Of a DNA stretch of 64,000 bases, positions 32,317 through 45,840 are shown piece by piece. The notes beneath the pieces were generated by a model that was not told the origin of the DNA, searched no databases, and saw nothing but the letters and a program-made list of their open reading frames with translations. Each line of letters begins with the position of its first letter. The stretch's first letter is position 1. Source of the stretch: Saccharina japonica (lineage: Eukaryota > Sar > Phaeophyceae > Laminariales > Laminariaceae); NCBI GenBank assembly GCA_008828725.1, contig MEHQ01002555.1:1-64000 (forward strand), in the 5' to 3' direction. Both the position numbers and the translations under genes were made by a program.

Positions 32317-35300
32317 GCTAACTCTGTGCATATGTTTGTGGGTGGTTCGCTGCCTCGGTAACGTGTATTCGTGATGGGGAACGAGGGACAGCAGTTGTCT
32401 TGGGATAGGTTTTTATCATTCCCGGTAGCCTATGCCAGCCAGTCGATATGTATACGCACGGGCACTCAAGTGAGAGTAGGTAAACAAAAACGCCGCCCGG
32501 TTCTAATGCCGACGGGACTACATTGTCTTTGAGTTGTTGTTTTTTCGCATCAAGACGGCAAGACCGGTGTTCTTGCTCGAATGTAGAAGTGAAAGCATTC
32601 GCGTATATAGGAAGAAGGGTGCTAATGGTAGGTACGTCTGCGCAGCAGTAGCTCGCTGCACCCATGCTCTGCAGCAACCATGCGACGGTATCACGTACCT
32701 CGTCTACCTCTTGTAATTGTTTTGAAAGCTACTGTTGGACAAACCTGACACTTTCAAAGTTGCGGTTCGACAATTTGCTGCATGCATTGCGGAATGTTGA
32801 CTGACATGCACGTCGACAGATGAGGTGGCGTGTAGAAAAGGGACCATAATAAGGGACCAGCGTATTACGCAACATTGTAATACCCAAAGCTGAGTATGAA
32901 CCATTTCGATTAAAGTTAAAGCTGGAGTGTATCTAATTGCTTATTAAATCACACACACTACAGATTCCTGGGTGGTCATATTTGCTGACAATTGGCGCGC
33001 CCTTTGGTCAGAGATGGGAACGGCACGAGTTCATGCATTGGCGTAAATAATAACGAATTCCAGCGGGAAACGGTTTTGATGTCGATTGCGAGGCCGCGTG
33101 TGTGGTGTTGCAAAAGGTGATTGTGCGTCTTGCCTTCCTTATATGCAGCTTAGTAGATTTTCACAGTGCGTGCGAAGTTCCTCGGCTCTCAGGCTCCGTT
33201 TGTGTTTATGGGCTTCGTTTGGAGCTTCGGGTCTGCAAATCAGGTCGCGATTCGAATTTGGGCCCAAGCGAGGCAAACTCAGCGGGTTCTCTTGATGCTG
33301 CACCTTGAACGTTACCATACCCCTTGGTTTAGGAGGTTGCTCCTAGCCAGGTTTGAGAGGTGTGCATCGGTCGACCGCAGTCTTGAGGACGCCAAAGAAT
33401 TCGCCCCAAGACCGAGAGCTGTATCTAAACCAGCGTGCTAAATTAGCTGGTGCGCTGGTGTGCTGGCGCAACACTTTGGTCGGAATTGCGGTTTGGCAAC
33501 GGACGCAAGAAGGCGTGTTGCGTGTAACGTAAACACAAAGTTTGAGCCGCGCACCCGTTTTTGTCTGTAGTCGAAACCAATGTTGCCCGTGTCGTTTTCG
33601 CCGGAGGTGAAACCATAGATGCATATCCGAAGGCCTCGCGTCGAGGCGAGAAATTTTTGTAGTTGAGAGGCGTGTTTCGGTTGTGTTGATTTGATGGTGA
33701 TGATAGAGTCCTGGGTTTCATAAATAAAAGGTGTTTGTCCACAGTTTCGTGTACATCCGGTGCACAAGTGTCTTCGGGGGTAGGGCATCGGGCAGTGTCA
33801 AGAAGGAGCTCACACGGCGGCACGTCTAACAGTGTTAGACTGACACCGCACCGCACGTTCCAGGTGTGATAGCCTCTGGAGACATTGCATACGGTTAAGG
33901 TGTGTACCCTCATTCAAATGCCTTTGCTTCTATAATACTCCTGGTGTATCAGGTAGTGTGTACTATCGACGATGCTCTGAGGCACGAAGGGTTCGTCTGT
34001 TATTTGACTCTTGGACCAGTGGACGTGGGTGGGGTATATGCTACCAGGTATATAAGTATGGGCAGGTGAAATATCATTAAGATTGACTTGAGGGACAGTA
34101 GTTTGAATTTATGCGTAGTTCTGTGTAGGGGGCGATCTCGAGTGCTCTGGCCTCCGGCGGCTCTGCGGGAGGCTGACACGTCTTCCACTTCCTGTTGCGC
34201 TCCGCGCAACAGACGCCGGGGCCCTACGTAATTTTCTGGTACACACCACGTGTTGCCTCAGTTTAGCGAACCGACTGATTGTTGTTTGATTTGTTGCCCG
34301 ACCCACTTCAATCATAATCCCAACCCTATGCCCGTAAGATCACAGTCCGCCTCGCTAGTACGTTCATACTCGTATAGGGCTTGAAGGTTACCAGGAAGGG
34401 AGTTTGCGTCTTCTATGACGCCGAGTTTAGACCAAACGTGTTGCGGTGTTTAATTGCAGGCCGTGTGGTAGTATACATTTCTGGTTGAGGCGTGGAATAT
34501 CTGATAAAGGGTGGAACGGAAAAACCTACCCCGTGAAAGAGAAGCATTGCGGCCTGTGCGCGAGCAACAGGCATCTGCGCCCATGTAGGCCACTTGCTCT
34601 GTTACCTTACTGCCATTTTTAGTCTTCATTTTCAACCACTAAAGCAGAGGGACATCGACTGACTCGGAAGGGGTACCGTAGGTGTCTGCGCACACTCGGT
34701 GGGCGTTGGTGTATTGGGGTCGGAGACATTGATTCCAGGTGTGCCACAAGGGTCACGGCTGTACCCGACCATAAATGATAACCCAACAGGTGTTATTGAA
34801 TTATGCCATCATTAACACCATTGACACGAGATCGGTGTCCACTCGTACCCCCCAACAACGCGAAGCGTTCGCTCGTTGCATGTTTGTAACATGATGTCCA
34901 ATCTGAAACTCGAACTTTCTGCGGTAGATTAAGGCCGCTGAGGCAGATGAATGCCGCTGCCTGAGCTGCGGAAAGGCAACGTGCTCGGAATTCAGTTGGT
35001 TTGGAGAGCATGTGTATTGTCCACCATTTCGTCGACCCTGAGCCAAGTTATACCAATTTTGTTTTGCATCCGACGAAATACGTTCGCGTGGTGTTTCTCA
35101 ATGTACAGTGACAGGTATTGATATTTCGTCTGTGTAGTGGGTGAGTGGACACCATACAAACGACGTCGGAATAGTGCCCCATGATCATCCTTCAGAGTGC
35201 TCAATGAGGAAAATCGCGAACACTGGGCGGGCCTCTACGGTGTTGTGTAGAAAAGGCGCACGTTCGTCATCAAGGTGTTCATGACGTCTTCACATAGAAC

Positions 35301-38300
35301 GCGAGAAGTTGCGTGCATCAGAACTAGCAGTAGTATTCTATTGTTGTCGTCTTAGTCCCTTAGCAACACGAAATAACGGTGCGTGGGAAAGTTTTAAGCA
35401 AACCATACGTATATATATGCGACTTCGCTGAAAATCGGATTCCCGGGGAATTGTATCGTAGCACATACGTGCAGACCATATCATACTTCTTGGTAAACAA
35501 CAATGTACCTGTCTGCAATGGTTGTGTGATACTGTACGTGGGAAGTGGTAGTGGACTACTGTAGGCACGCTGTCAGTAGGCCCTAACCCATTTGGCGGGC
35601 ATAGCGATTGACATAATTGACTCTCTGTGCCATAAGCAAAGCCATAAGCTGAAGTAGGCACGTGCCATAAGGATTGTGGGCACAAGAGGTGGCAAAACAA
35701 GAGAAAATATGCCATAGGCAGCCTATGCCACCCCTAGTTTTGGCGCTGGGCTCGTTGAAAGCCCGGGCTAGATGCCCAGTCGGCATCGGGAACTTCGCTG
35801 AATACTTAAACAGCATGCAAGCGATTGACTTATATGCATACGATTCAGCAATTCAGCAGTTGTTTTATGTTCACACACCCCGCTTATGTGACTAAATACA
35901 CCCGAAAACACGAAGAAGTTACACTGGAAAAATGGCCAAACCCTAGTGCCATAGTTCGCTCTTTTGACGCATGCTACGATAGAGGTGCACCATATTTTTT
36001 CTGAGCTCCTCACTTAAGGAGCGTCATACCTCACCGAAAAAAAAATTTGGAGGAAAATAAAAGTGCTTCCGGATGCGAAATATCATGACCGAAGTATACT
36101 CTGAAACATTATTCGTCACAAAAATGAAATTCCGACGAATTTGGGTTAAGGAGCCCGATCGTTCAGAAAACGATTCAGCGAAAAAGTGCTACCTCTACCA
36201 TAGCACGCGTCTTTTGCGTAAAACCAACCAATAAAACGTGAACGGTCCCCAAAAAGGTGGCTTGTGACTACCAAAACCTGAGCCAAAACTTTGGGAAAAT
36301 AGTCAAACCCTGGTGTCATAGTGGGCTTGCTTGGACTCGTGCCATTACGGAAACGTGGGCACGAAAACAAAAACAACACCAAATGGGTCAGGGCCTAGCT
36401 GTCAGCTATGAATCGCGCTGTACGCAAGTGGTACCGACTCTAACGTTTCATTCACTGCAACGACTGAGCACTGAGGTATGTGTATGTGTTACGTACAAGA
36501 TTCGTGCAAGCGATGCGATGTTTGCGCCTTGGTGATAAAATTGGCCAACGAACGTTCTACTGCATACCCGCCAATCCTGACTTCAAACGTTCCCAGTATA
36601 CTGTTACCAAGCTGTATCTTGTTTTGGTTCTGGGTCGGGCGAAACTAGTGGTGTTTCTACTTGTAGCGTGACGTTTCGAATGTAGCATTCAAACGAACGC
36701 GTCCTAAGATCACAAGTCACCATTCATCTGCGCTACGAAGGTTGATCGCGCTTGGTGGAATACCTAACATTCCTGTAGTTTTCATGGTTGGACGTTGATG
36801 CAGTTTACCTGCGGCAATAAAAGGCACGTCAATTGCAATATATATATATATATATTAACACTTCTGAGTCCGGCGAGATCACGTACCCGTTTAGAGGAGA
36901 CATGTAATGCAGTCAGAAGTTCTGGGTATTCACCTCACGGCGACACTTTGAACGAAACATAACGTTGAATATGGTGCATATAACTGTGCTCTGGTGCTCT
37001 GTAAGATGAACCGTTATTGCGAGTAGTTAATCGGGTCACGTGTGGTACTTGAGGTACTACACGTGATAAACACTGGGGTGTCCTTCGATATGGTCTACGC
37101 ATTGAGTTTCTGCTCTCTCTCGATCCAGATAGATGACCTCTTAGTTGCTGCAATCTTAACGCACATTGACGCTGACTAGTAGGCCTGCTGCACAGATCCT
37201 TCACAGCTTGGATATCCCCGCTGTCAGATAAAACGTGCTCTCTTTACACTACTAACAGAAAAAAACATGCCGCTGTACGCATCTTATCCTGTCTCGTCAG
37301 AGGTTGAGAGCTCGTCATACGGTCACTGTTATCCCTCGGAGTCCGATCTGACCCACTGGGTCTTGGGTGTCTAAAACGGACGCTAACCTACCTATTACTA
37401 CTCGCTGAGTGGTACCCGATTTGGGTCCACATCAGCGTGTATACTTCTTGGAGATAATTTCGGAGTCGTTGGGCTTTACCCGCGCGAGTTGAACAATCAT
37501 CGTTGATGCCAATATGGAGCTCCTACGCTCAAAGAGGTCTCAAGTGGAGCAGTAGTCTTGACCCGCTACCAGGGGCTGCACGGTTTTCTATGGTGTTATG
37601 TAGGAAAGGAGGGAGCCCTCCGCAGTAGTAGGTGGAGAATATGAGGAGGTGAACTCGGGTAGTGGGTCACCAGGACGCTCCTGAGATTCTGAAACTCGGT
37701 GTATTGTCTCGTGTACAGCAGGTAGTCAGGAAGACCCTCCAATGGATGCAACCCCTGACATGTCTTCCATAGGCACGCGTGCGACGATACTGTGTTATGA
37801 TGCGAATGTTTCCCAAACCCTACCCTCCACATATTGACATAATAAGTAGGAGCACGATGATGTTGAAGGAGTGCCGTATTTCCTCGTCGTGCCCGATTGT
37901 GCTCGCGTCTCCCAACCCTGACGGGGGTGGTCTCGGTTGTGCTCTCCATTTGTCCCGGCGGGGAGTGCGGTTTCGCATTTTTTCAAGCAAGGCTAACAGG
38001 TTCGAACACAAACACACAAAAAATACGATAATAGCTGCTGTTTTTTAAGCTACGAGTACTACGTTGTACTTTGTATTTTGTGTATTATTGTTTCCGTGAG
38101 ATATTCTTTTACTCCAGAGTTTTTTTTTTTATTGGAGCCTGTCCTGTGAAAACGGACTATCTTTTTCGCGATCATTTATTTACAGTACGCGACAGATGTT
38201 AAAAATCTCATAATTCAGAATTTGAGGCTGCGACGTTGCGAAAATTATGAACTGACAGCTAAGAATTTGTGCTTAATTCGATGCAGAAATAATAATCAGC

Positions 38301-38900
38301 ACGTGGGGAACTGCAAGGGATCGGCACACTTTAGATGTGTTCACTTTGCACTGAAGAAGAATAAGAAACTGCGCAGACTTTTCCTAAGGCTACATCAGAC
38401 TCCCAACCAAGCTACCTCTTCTGTCCAAAGTCGATCTCACAAGTAAAGTGACGTTTTCTCAAAGATCGTTTTGCAAACGTCTGGATGTTTTGGGCCAAAA
38501 TATATCCCGTCCCCTCCTCAAGCACATATATATCAATTAAATGCAGCATTATTTTTTAGTTATCTTCTTGAACGCTTTTCAGGGCTTGTATAATTAATCA
38601 AGTCGTGCAAGGGGTTGTCTCGGTTACGAGGTGCAGTTGGAGAACACTCCGGAGGTTGCCATAAGGCGAGAGAGAAGATGTTGTCCCAAGGTGTATATTA
38701 GAAACCACCGTGATGATGAAGTGACCGAAGTCAAGTACAACTGAACGGAGAACAGAGGGGGCTTCACCCCTCCGTCCCAGATGATACCCTTACCAAAACC
38801 CACCCGGGGAAACTAAAATCCCGCCGCATATTCCAGTTACACAAATCACACGTACGTATTCGCACGATCAGACACATCAGACATGGGTGCGACTTATGAC
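32317..38900. other. 6.6 kb without a recognised gene
   Basis: Downstream of the protease stop I find only short ORFs. Some minus-strand segments (33.4-34.7, 34.8-35.2, 36.9-37.2, 37.6-37.9 kb) look like decayed coding sequence, with many frame changes, and could be old retrotransposon pol or gag, but I cannot name a domain. An inverted repeat pairs about 35968-36002 with 36183-36220 (GACGCATGCTACGATAGAGG and its complement). A (TA)n run lies at 36838-36855. Confidence 0.4.
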
Positions 38901-38929
38901 GAACGTACGACCAACAGTTGTGACGAACA

Positions 38930-39660
38930 TGGTAATATTCGAGGCGGGATAGGACGGGACTGTTTTGACATTTTTGGCGGGAAAATAAATGGTGACGGGA
39001 CGGTAAAATAATGAAAACTATAGTTGGCTGGAAGGGACGGAACGTGACTGGACGGTTGGCGTAAAATATCTAGATGGGACGGGACGGTAAAGTACACTGA
39101 CTTTGTTTTCATGACGGACGGAAACGGTAAATATATGTCGAGCCGGTACTTTTTTGTAGACGGGACGGGACGGCACATCATTTTTTTCTCGGCGAGACGG
39201 GACGGTATCATCTCGTGAATGGTTAATAATATTAATGTTCAGCTTACATCAAGTCTAGACGGACATCAAGTCTAGACGGCCGTCCGTGACAACCATCGTA
39301 ATCCGGACATCTTCGACGGGCAGAAGAAGTATCAGTATTGACGGTATTATATCTCGACGGGAAAAGGAGTGACCACAATGGCGGGACGTGGCGGTAGGGA
39401 AAGTGTTTGACGGCGGGGCGGGACGGTAGTGGCAGGTTTTGTCGACAGGACCTGACGGTAAGGGGACATTTTCTCGACAGGACGGGACGGTAAAGTGCAA
39501 TGGGACACATTGTATGGGCGGGACGGGATGGTACGAGTTAACGGTAGGTAAAATTGTCGACGGGACGGGACGGCACGACAGTTTCATCTTGACGACGGTT
39601 TTACCGTCGTGTCCAGTCGTTAGTACTGTCAATATCGTTCCGTCAATAAAACAATAAAAT
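38930..39660. repeat. minisatellite with GACGGGACGGTA core
   Basis: Around 15 copies of GACGGGACGGTA(AA) or close variants are spaced roughly 30-60 bp apart. The spacers share a drift of TTTTC-TCGACGGG type words but are otherwise divergent. All cores have the same orientation. ORFs on both strands merely translate the repeat (PSRPVP-like on the minus strand). A C9-10 run at 39667 lies just after it. Confidence 0.8.
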
Positions 39661-39679
39661 CTTTGACCCCCCCCCCCCG

Positions 39680-42600
39680 CGCACGCGCGATGCGGATACA
39701 ATCAGCTCGGCGTACTGCGTGAGCTCGGCGTACTGCTTGTTGCTTGTACATGCTGTCGGTTGTACAGCATATAACTGAACAGTCCTGCAGACCCTGGGAA
39801 TAGATGATATTATAACTACCTCGACTTCTGCGCTGGATTGTGTGGCGGAAACATCAACATTGCCGTGGCGAGGGTCCGCGGCGATGCATGTATCCCACAA
39901 ACGTTTTGAAGGGCCTCACGGCGCTTTCCGATTTGAAGGCCGAGGGAATGATCCTTAAGCGACACTTCTTGCCACCCAAGGGGCATGTCATCAGCGACCA
40001 CCGACGACGTGTTGATGTCCGTAGCTAGGCGGGACTTTGCATGGCTTTGCGGGTGAAGCGTTTGGATGGGTGCTTTGACGGAAGGACGTGCCTTAGGAAG
40101 AAAGGGCTAAAGTCCATTCGCAATAACGATGCAAGTCTAAAACCATACGATGCAGTGGGGAAGGAGGGAGAAGAGCCTAATTTACAGCAGTACGTATGAT
40201 ATCATATACTGGTACAAGGGAACATCGGCGTCGGCCCAGGCCGCCGGCGAGAGGAATAAGGTTAAGGCCAACAATTACGATGACAAGGGACGAACGCGTA
40301 TCTTAAGTGGATAAACACTAGAAGAACTTGGATGTAAAAATTCAAAACATTCATCACGTCGGGGGGTACGGAGCGCGAGGCACGAGCGTCGAGAACTCAA
40401 GTTTTCCTATATGAAAACGGAGGGCGAGGCACGAGCGTCGAGAAGTCACGAGCGTCGAGAACTGACGTTTTGCTGAGCTCATCCAATAATACAAATTTTT
40501 ATACGTACATGCATAGTTGGGAGTTTCGGACTCGCGTTTTTTCAGATTTAGAATTTAGATTTAGAATTAAGATCTAGAAATAAGCGGGGCCCTTCAAATA
40601 GGAGCATATAGATGTATGTGCGTACTGGTACCGCATAGTCCACACGCAGCTGACGGCTCAAAGTACAATGTGGCCTGACAACACATTGTGATTGGCCTGT
40701 AGTCCCACCGCAAGCGAAGTCTGCGCGACGCGGAGTGCTTTCGAACGGGTGGGTGCTTCAACCTTATACCTCATGTCAGCACAGCAGCGAGGCTCTCATA
40801 GATTCTAGACCTTACACACAAAGTCAAGCACACCCCCATAGCATGGGTAATGCCATCAGGTCCTGCGTAAGCCTTTTTATGATAGGTCAGCTCACCAAAC
40901 ACGTGGTTTACATATGCTACATAGTGAGTCTCTGTTTGATTTCTACTGGGTCTACTCTGTCTGGCGTGTGGGTGGCGTGTAACCTCGCATTTGCTTAGCC
41001 ATGGAGTCCACAGAGTGGTGACGCCAACTACGCGACGCGATCTCACGGTTGGCCCAAGCAGCGCGGTGGTAGACGCACGCCGCGATAGATACTTGCCTTT
41101 GCATATTGCACAGTCTTGAGCAGTTACCAGTTGCAGTTTTTTCGATGCCGAACAGTCTGTCAGGCCATTCATATGGTGTACCATCGAATTGTGCAAATAA
41201 ATGCAAAGCTCGTCCTTTCGATGCATTCAGGGCTATCCATGGTTTATGCTGTCTCTAAAGACCCGAAATACGGATTGAGCAACCACATAGCGCTTGTTTT
41301 AAACGCAGCTGCGGGCGGCCGTCTGATGCATGAGTTTACCGGGTTCAATGTGCATACACACGGGCTACTGGTGTGTGACAGTTTCGTTTATACCGAAGAA
41401 GTCGACTGAGCGTTCATAAGCATCGAGCCGCAGCATAAAATATTATTAGCGTTGTCCGGCAGCCAACACATGTGGTGCCAATCTGCACTGACTAGTGCTT
41501 GTGAGGGGGTGACGAGACATCGCAAGAGTTGCGGGTGCAGCTGCCCATTTTCGAGGGGTACATTGGAATGTAGGCGCCTGACGTGCCCCAAGCTTCCATC
41601 GGTGTGGTGTGAGCCAAATATCGAGGTTGGCAGCGGTACTTGAAGAGCATGCTTTTTTTTCATGCACGTATAATCTCAGAAAGCGCAACCCTCGCGAAAC
41701 ACGGAGCCTTGGTGCCACCCATATAAAGGGCGTGCCTACCGCAGACGGATGCCCACGCCTTTTGTTGTCATACTTGGAGAAATCAACGGCCTCATGTTTT
41801 AATTTCAGTTGAATGCTTGTGGTTGAATACTTGCGCAGCAGCAGTGATGCACAAAACACTCCCCCCTTCTACCCGTCCCTGAAAGTTCGTACCAAAAGCC
41901 GACCGAAACCGAGCGTTGTTGCGGTACTTACACGCATAATTAATACCGGTTAGATGGTTTTATTCTTGAATAATGCAGCAATAGCAGCAGGCCAACTAAC
42001 CCTGCCCTTCTTCCTCTCGTTATGATAGCACCAAACGCCAGAGGAAACCACCTGTTGCAGCGACACTTCAAAAACACACAAACAACGGGATCATGCCAGA
42101 ATATTGCGGCACAACCAGCAAAACAAAGTTCTTCTCTCGTCGCTCCTCAATACAATGTGCCAAACGCCAACGAATACAAGGCGGTGTGGAGCAAGCGCGC
42201 GTCCATCGCTGGCCCGGGGCTCTTCGAACGACGAAGACTGGCTCGCTTCACGCGGGTTGGTGGCGAAATAGCCAATCTTGGCTTCGTTGACGACGGCACA
42301 CTATCTATCTGTCTTCTTTGGTCTTGTCGCGGTCCTTGTGAGCTGTTGGTTTCGCGTCCACTGCCGTGAGCAACACTTAATCCTTCGCGAAAACAAAACA
42401 AGGGAATGCAGCGGCGGCCAGGCACTGGTTGATTCAGTCTAACCGCAAAGTGCGATCACAACACAAATTGGGTAACCCCAGCTGGAAACCACAGCGGGGC
42501 TGGCTGCTGCTTATGTACATCACATTCTAAAGCTTGTGTTGAGGTTCCACGCGGTGGCTGGCATGATCGGCTGCAAGCTTGCTATTGTGGTCCTACTGTT

Positions 42601-43900
42601 GTTTAATGCGCTGCTCTTGAAACACCGAACAAACAAGCGCACGCAAGTTTCCGTACGTCAGGGGTGCTTTGAGGAACGACCGCCGAGTAGAATCCCCCAG
42701 CAGGCACTAAAACGAACTTATCGGTGCAGTACGACAACGTTGACGCATCAAACACGTGTTGCAACTGCCGCCAGGGTGTACGCGTTGCTTGACGCAGACT
42801 CTATGTTGTGGTAGTGGGCAGAGCTATTTTGGAGGAAACATATTAGTTACTACGGATTGTTCCCTTCCAAATTGTCTCCACAATCACACGCCGCGGCGCC
42901 CTTAAGATTGTGTATTTTTGAAAGAAGTGGGACCAGTAACACATAGGATAAAGCTTGTTCAAACCTTGAACTTAGTTATGTTCGAATAGGTAAGCACACT
43001 GCAATGAAGCTATGGCTGCTTCGGATCCGCCTGCGGCACGCATAGTATCTATATATGCTGTACGGGGTTGGATTGGCTACTGTAGTGCTGCTGATTATCT
43101 TTGTGATATGAATATCCTCAAGTTTCGTATAGTAGCAGTCGCGCGCGCTGCTGTGGCGAGCAACCCAACCGTTGGTTGCACACACATGCCTCATAAGCAG
43201 AAAAACTCTAAGTGCGGCCAGCCCTACTTTCCGTTCCAAATCGGTCTTTTTGTGTGGCTGCTGGACTACCACCTTGGCACTCTCTGGTGCTCCTCTTGCA
43301 AGTTGCTGCTCCTGCTAAAGGTGGCGTGCCTGAAGAAAATATCTACCGTTGCACCACTTCGTTTGAGATTTTTCATCCGGTCGGGTTGTCGGCGGAGATC
43401 TAGGTATGGCAGCCTGGAAAATGTCCCTCCATATTTTGGAACGTCGGAAATTGGACATAGGTTTGATGATAACACAATGAACCCGAACATGGTGGTATAC
43501 CTGGTATGCCAACAGCAATACTTACTGGAATCGTGCCATTTGTGTCAGGCCAATCGTGTTCGCTTCGAGAAGTATGCTCTGCGAGGTAGATAAAACTACT
43601 ACTTTCTCACCAGGTTCTCTCCTTCGCAATCGGAAACCCTTTCAGCAGTACCACCACCACAGGACGTCCAAACGGCCTCGCTGCTAGTCGGTCTGTAACT
43701 GGCGACTAGTGAGGCGAAATGCGCCTCTATGGGGCTTCCTTCTCGACAAATACCCTGAGAGGTGGCTCTTTGTTTAAGTCTGCGTGCGAGTTTCCCCACT
43801 TCTCAGTAGCGGACAGCTTTCTTCCGGTCACGCTCCAAACTTCATTGTTTAGGCCTGCAAACGGGAATGGAGCGTTTTGCATCGGAATCGTCAAGATAAA
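39680..43900. other. 4.2 kb without a recognised gene
   Basis: GCACGAGCGTCGAGAA occurs three times at about 40380, 40429 and 40446. ACGTACATGCAT and GAGTTTCGGACTCGC at 40503-40540 recur in inverse form near 45534-45602. A 193-aa open frame at 43012-43593 (+) and a 137-aa frame at 41446-41859 (-) are the longest, but neither has a domain or flanking signals that I recognise. Confidence 0.4.
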
Positions 43901-43983
43901 AGCTTTTAACGTTCTGAAATAAGATGAGATAGCACGCCGGTGACAGGGAAAACGCTCCTGCATCCCCCGGTACGAAGAAGCAA

Positions 43984-44456
43984 GCTGTACTATTTCAGGA
44001 CCACGACTGCGCTACGTACACAGCGCTACTGGCGAACTATTTCGGGACTACACTATGACGGGACTGTCACTTTAATAGTGCGGGCACCGCACAATGGTTG
44101 GAACGCCACGGCTCCATGTGACTACCTACTACAGCAACTCTGTACAGGACGGCAGAAGTGCACAACGGCAGGCAGCAGCACATCAGCCCTCAGCTGGACG
44201 TGGCCCCATCGTGGCCATGATATACTGTGCCGTAGGGCAGACAAGGACCCCCTCGAGGCGGCTAGGGTGTGGGCAACCTGTGGAGGACCAGCAGGATGTC
44301 ATATTAAACTAATGCTCTACCCCAGGATAGCGCGGCATGTCAGACACCTACAGTGGATAGTGCGGTACAGTACTAACCCGGGCTCGTTCGGGGTCCCACT
44401 TTAGTGCAGATATAAATAATGTTCTGGCAACCCACCGCACTATTGCGGGACCACGA
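43984..44456. repeat. scattered CTATTKCGGGACYAC motifs
   Basis: ACTATTTCAGGACCACGACTG (43984), ACTATTTCGGGACTAC (44036), ACTATGACGGGACTG (44051), TAATAGTGCGGGCACCGC (44074) and ACTATTGCGGGACCACGACTG (44439) share one core. The first and last are near-identical direct copies about 455 bp apart. The stretch is probably a decayed class II element with subterminal motifs. Confidence 0.5.
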
Positions 44457-44654
44457 CTGACTGCTGTAGTAACACGATCGAGTATCATATACCTTGTACG
44501 TATATGGTATCATGAATACATGAATACCCATACAAATATGTACTCGTATCAATATCATACATGCCACCGTCTGTGGTATTCCAATATCACAACAGGGATG
44601 AGCAAAAACAAAAACAAAACGAGCCAAAATTAACTGAGACAAGAGGGCAATGTA

Positions 44655-44800
44655 ACAATGGCCGCAGCAGCAGCAGCAGCAGCCACTGCAGCCACAGCAG
44701 ACGCAGCAATAGCAGCAACAAAGCGGTGACAAATGGTCCAGAAGCAGGAGCAGGAAGGAGCAGCAGCGGCAGCGGCAGCAGCAGCAGCAGCAGCAATCGT
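44655..44800. repeat. CAG-rich microsatellite
   Basis: Interrupted runs (GCAGCAGCAGCAGCAGC, GGCAGCGGCAGCAGCAGCAG) generate polyserine, polyalanine and polycysteine frames. I treat those ORFs as artefacts of the repeat. A GC-richer stretch with open frames on both strands follows at 44990-45330 and could hold an unassigned exon. Confidence 0.8.
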
Positions 44801-45673
44801 GGTGCCACATCGAGAGCCTACTACTACTCCTGCTGTATTTCTTTGGCAGTTTGCTTGCTTGGCTGGAATCGCTTCACGTACACAAGAATTGCAGCGGTAG
44901 GGCAGAGCAAAAAAGGACAAACAGAGCCACTCACTACCGGCAAGAGCGACATATAAACCACATCTGCAACAGCGAACACTCCTCTCACCTATGGTCGCAA
45001 GCGCCAGAGCGCGAAGGCCCCCGGGTGTGCGATCTCCTTTCACCGCTTGCTTCGCCTGCTTGACATGCTTCCACCCCTGGTGTACTCCCACATGCGGCTT
45101 CATCCTCGTTACCATCATCATCCGCCGACTCGTTTGTCGCCAAATCAAGAACCACACCCAGGCACGTAGATTGCCAGATGCCCGGAGGCCCACGCGGTCA
45201 TTGGCCCTTGCTACCTCTCGTGACTGTGGTTGTTGCTCAAACAATGGACAGGGCCTTTGGGGTGGGGGCTGCAGGCCTCTTACCCTGCCGAGGTGGCTGG
45301 GTCGACTCAGGCTTTTCAGGAGCAATCACCTCCACTTATTTCTTATTTCTGAGAGATACTCCAACTTTTTGAATTAAAGCGGTCTATTCGTTGTATTTTT
45401 CTAAATCTGGACGCCTCCTTTCAGAAATAAGATGAAATTCCACAGGACTTTCGGGACCGGTCCACAGAACGGGGGCGTACTTCTAATTTCGGGGCAAAAA
45501 CCTGAGGTGTTTTCCTTAATTAAATATAAAAATAAAATGCGAGTCCGAAACTCTCAAGTGACAGCTGCTGTTTTTTAATTTTTTTAATATACGTACATGC
45601 ATCGTAGTGACCCCGGATCTGAGTGACGACTATTAAATATGTACCAGGTATGATACGTATTATATACATACAG

Positions 45674-45835
45674 AGTGGGGGTCCTTCAATAAGGCGGTCT
45701 GAGAAAGGCGGTATCCCGATATAAGGCGGTCAAAATCGCTTGGCACGACCGGAACCCGCAGTAAGGCGGTGACCGCCTTACTGCGGGATGGTCTCTCAAT
45801 AGAGCGGTCTACCGCCTTACCGAGGGCGGCCTAGG
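45674..45835. mobile_element. AAGGCGGT-rich transposon end (left)
   Basis: It starts AGTGGGGGTCC and carries six or more AAGGCGGT words plus a perfect palindrome at 45755-45787: 16-bp arms starting CCCGCAGTAAGGCGGT around one central base. The first 24 bases recur exactly in inverse orientation at 59350-59373, where a matching palindrome also exists. Confidence 0.75.
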
Positions 45836-45840
45836 CCTCC

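Noticed and set aside
32317-38900. Minus-strand copia-like polyprotein remnant
   Set aside because: Short frames look like decayed coding sequence, but no diagnostic RT, integrase or protease motif could be read, so no element is named.
43012-43593. 193-aa ORF (+) as a host gene
   Set aside because: No domain, no splice or composition support, and in a repeat-rich neighbourhood; kept only as a note in the gene-free region.
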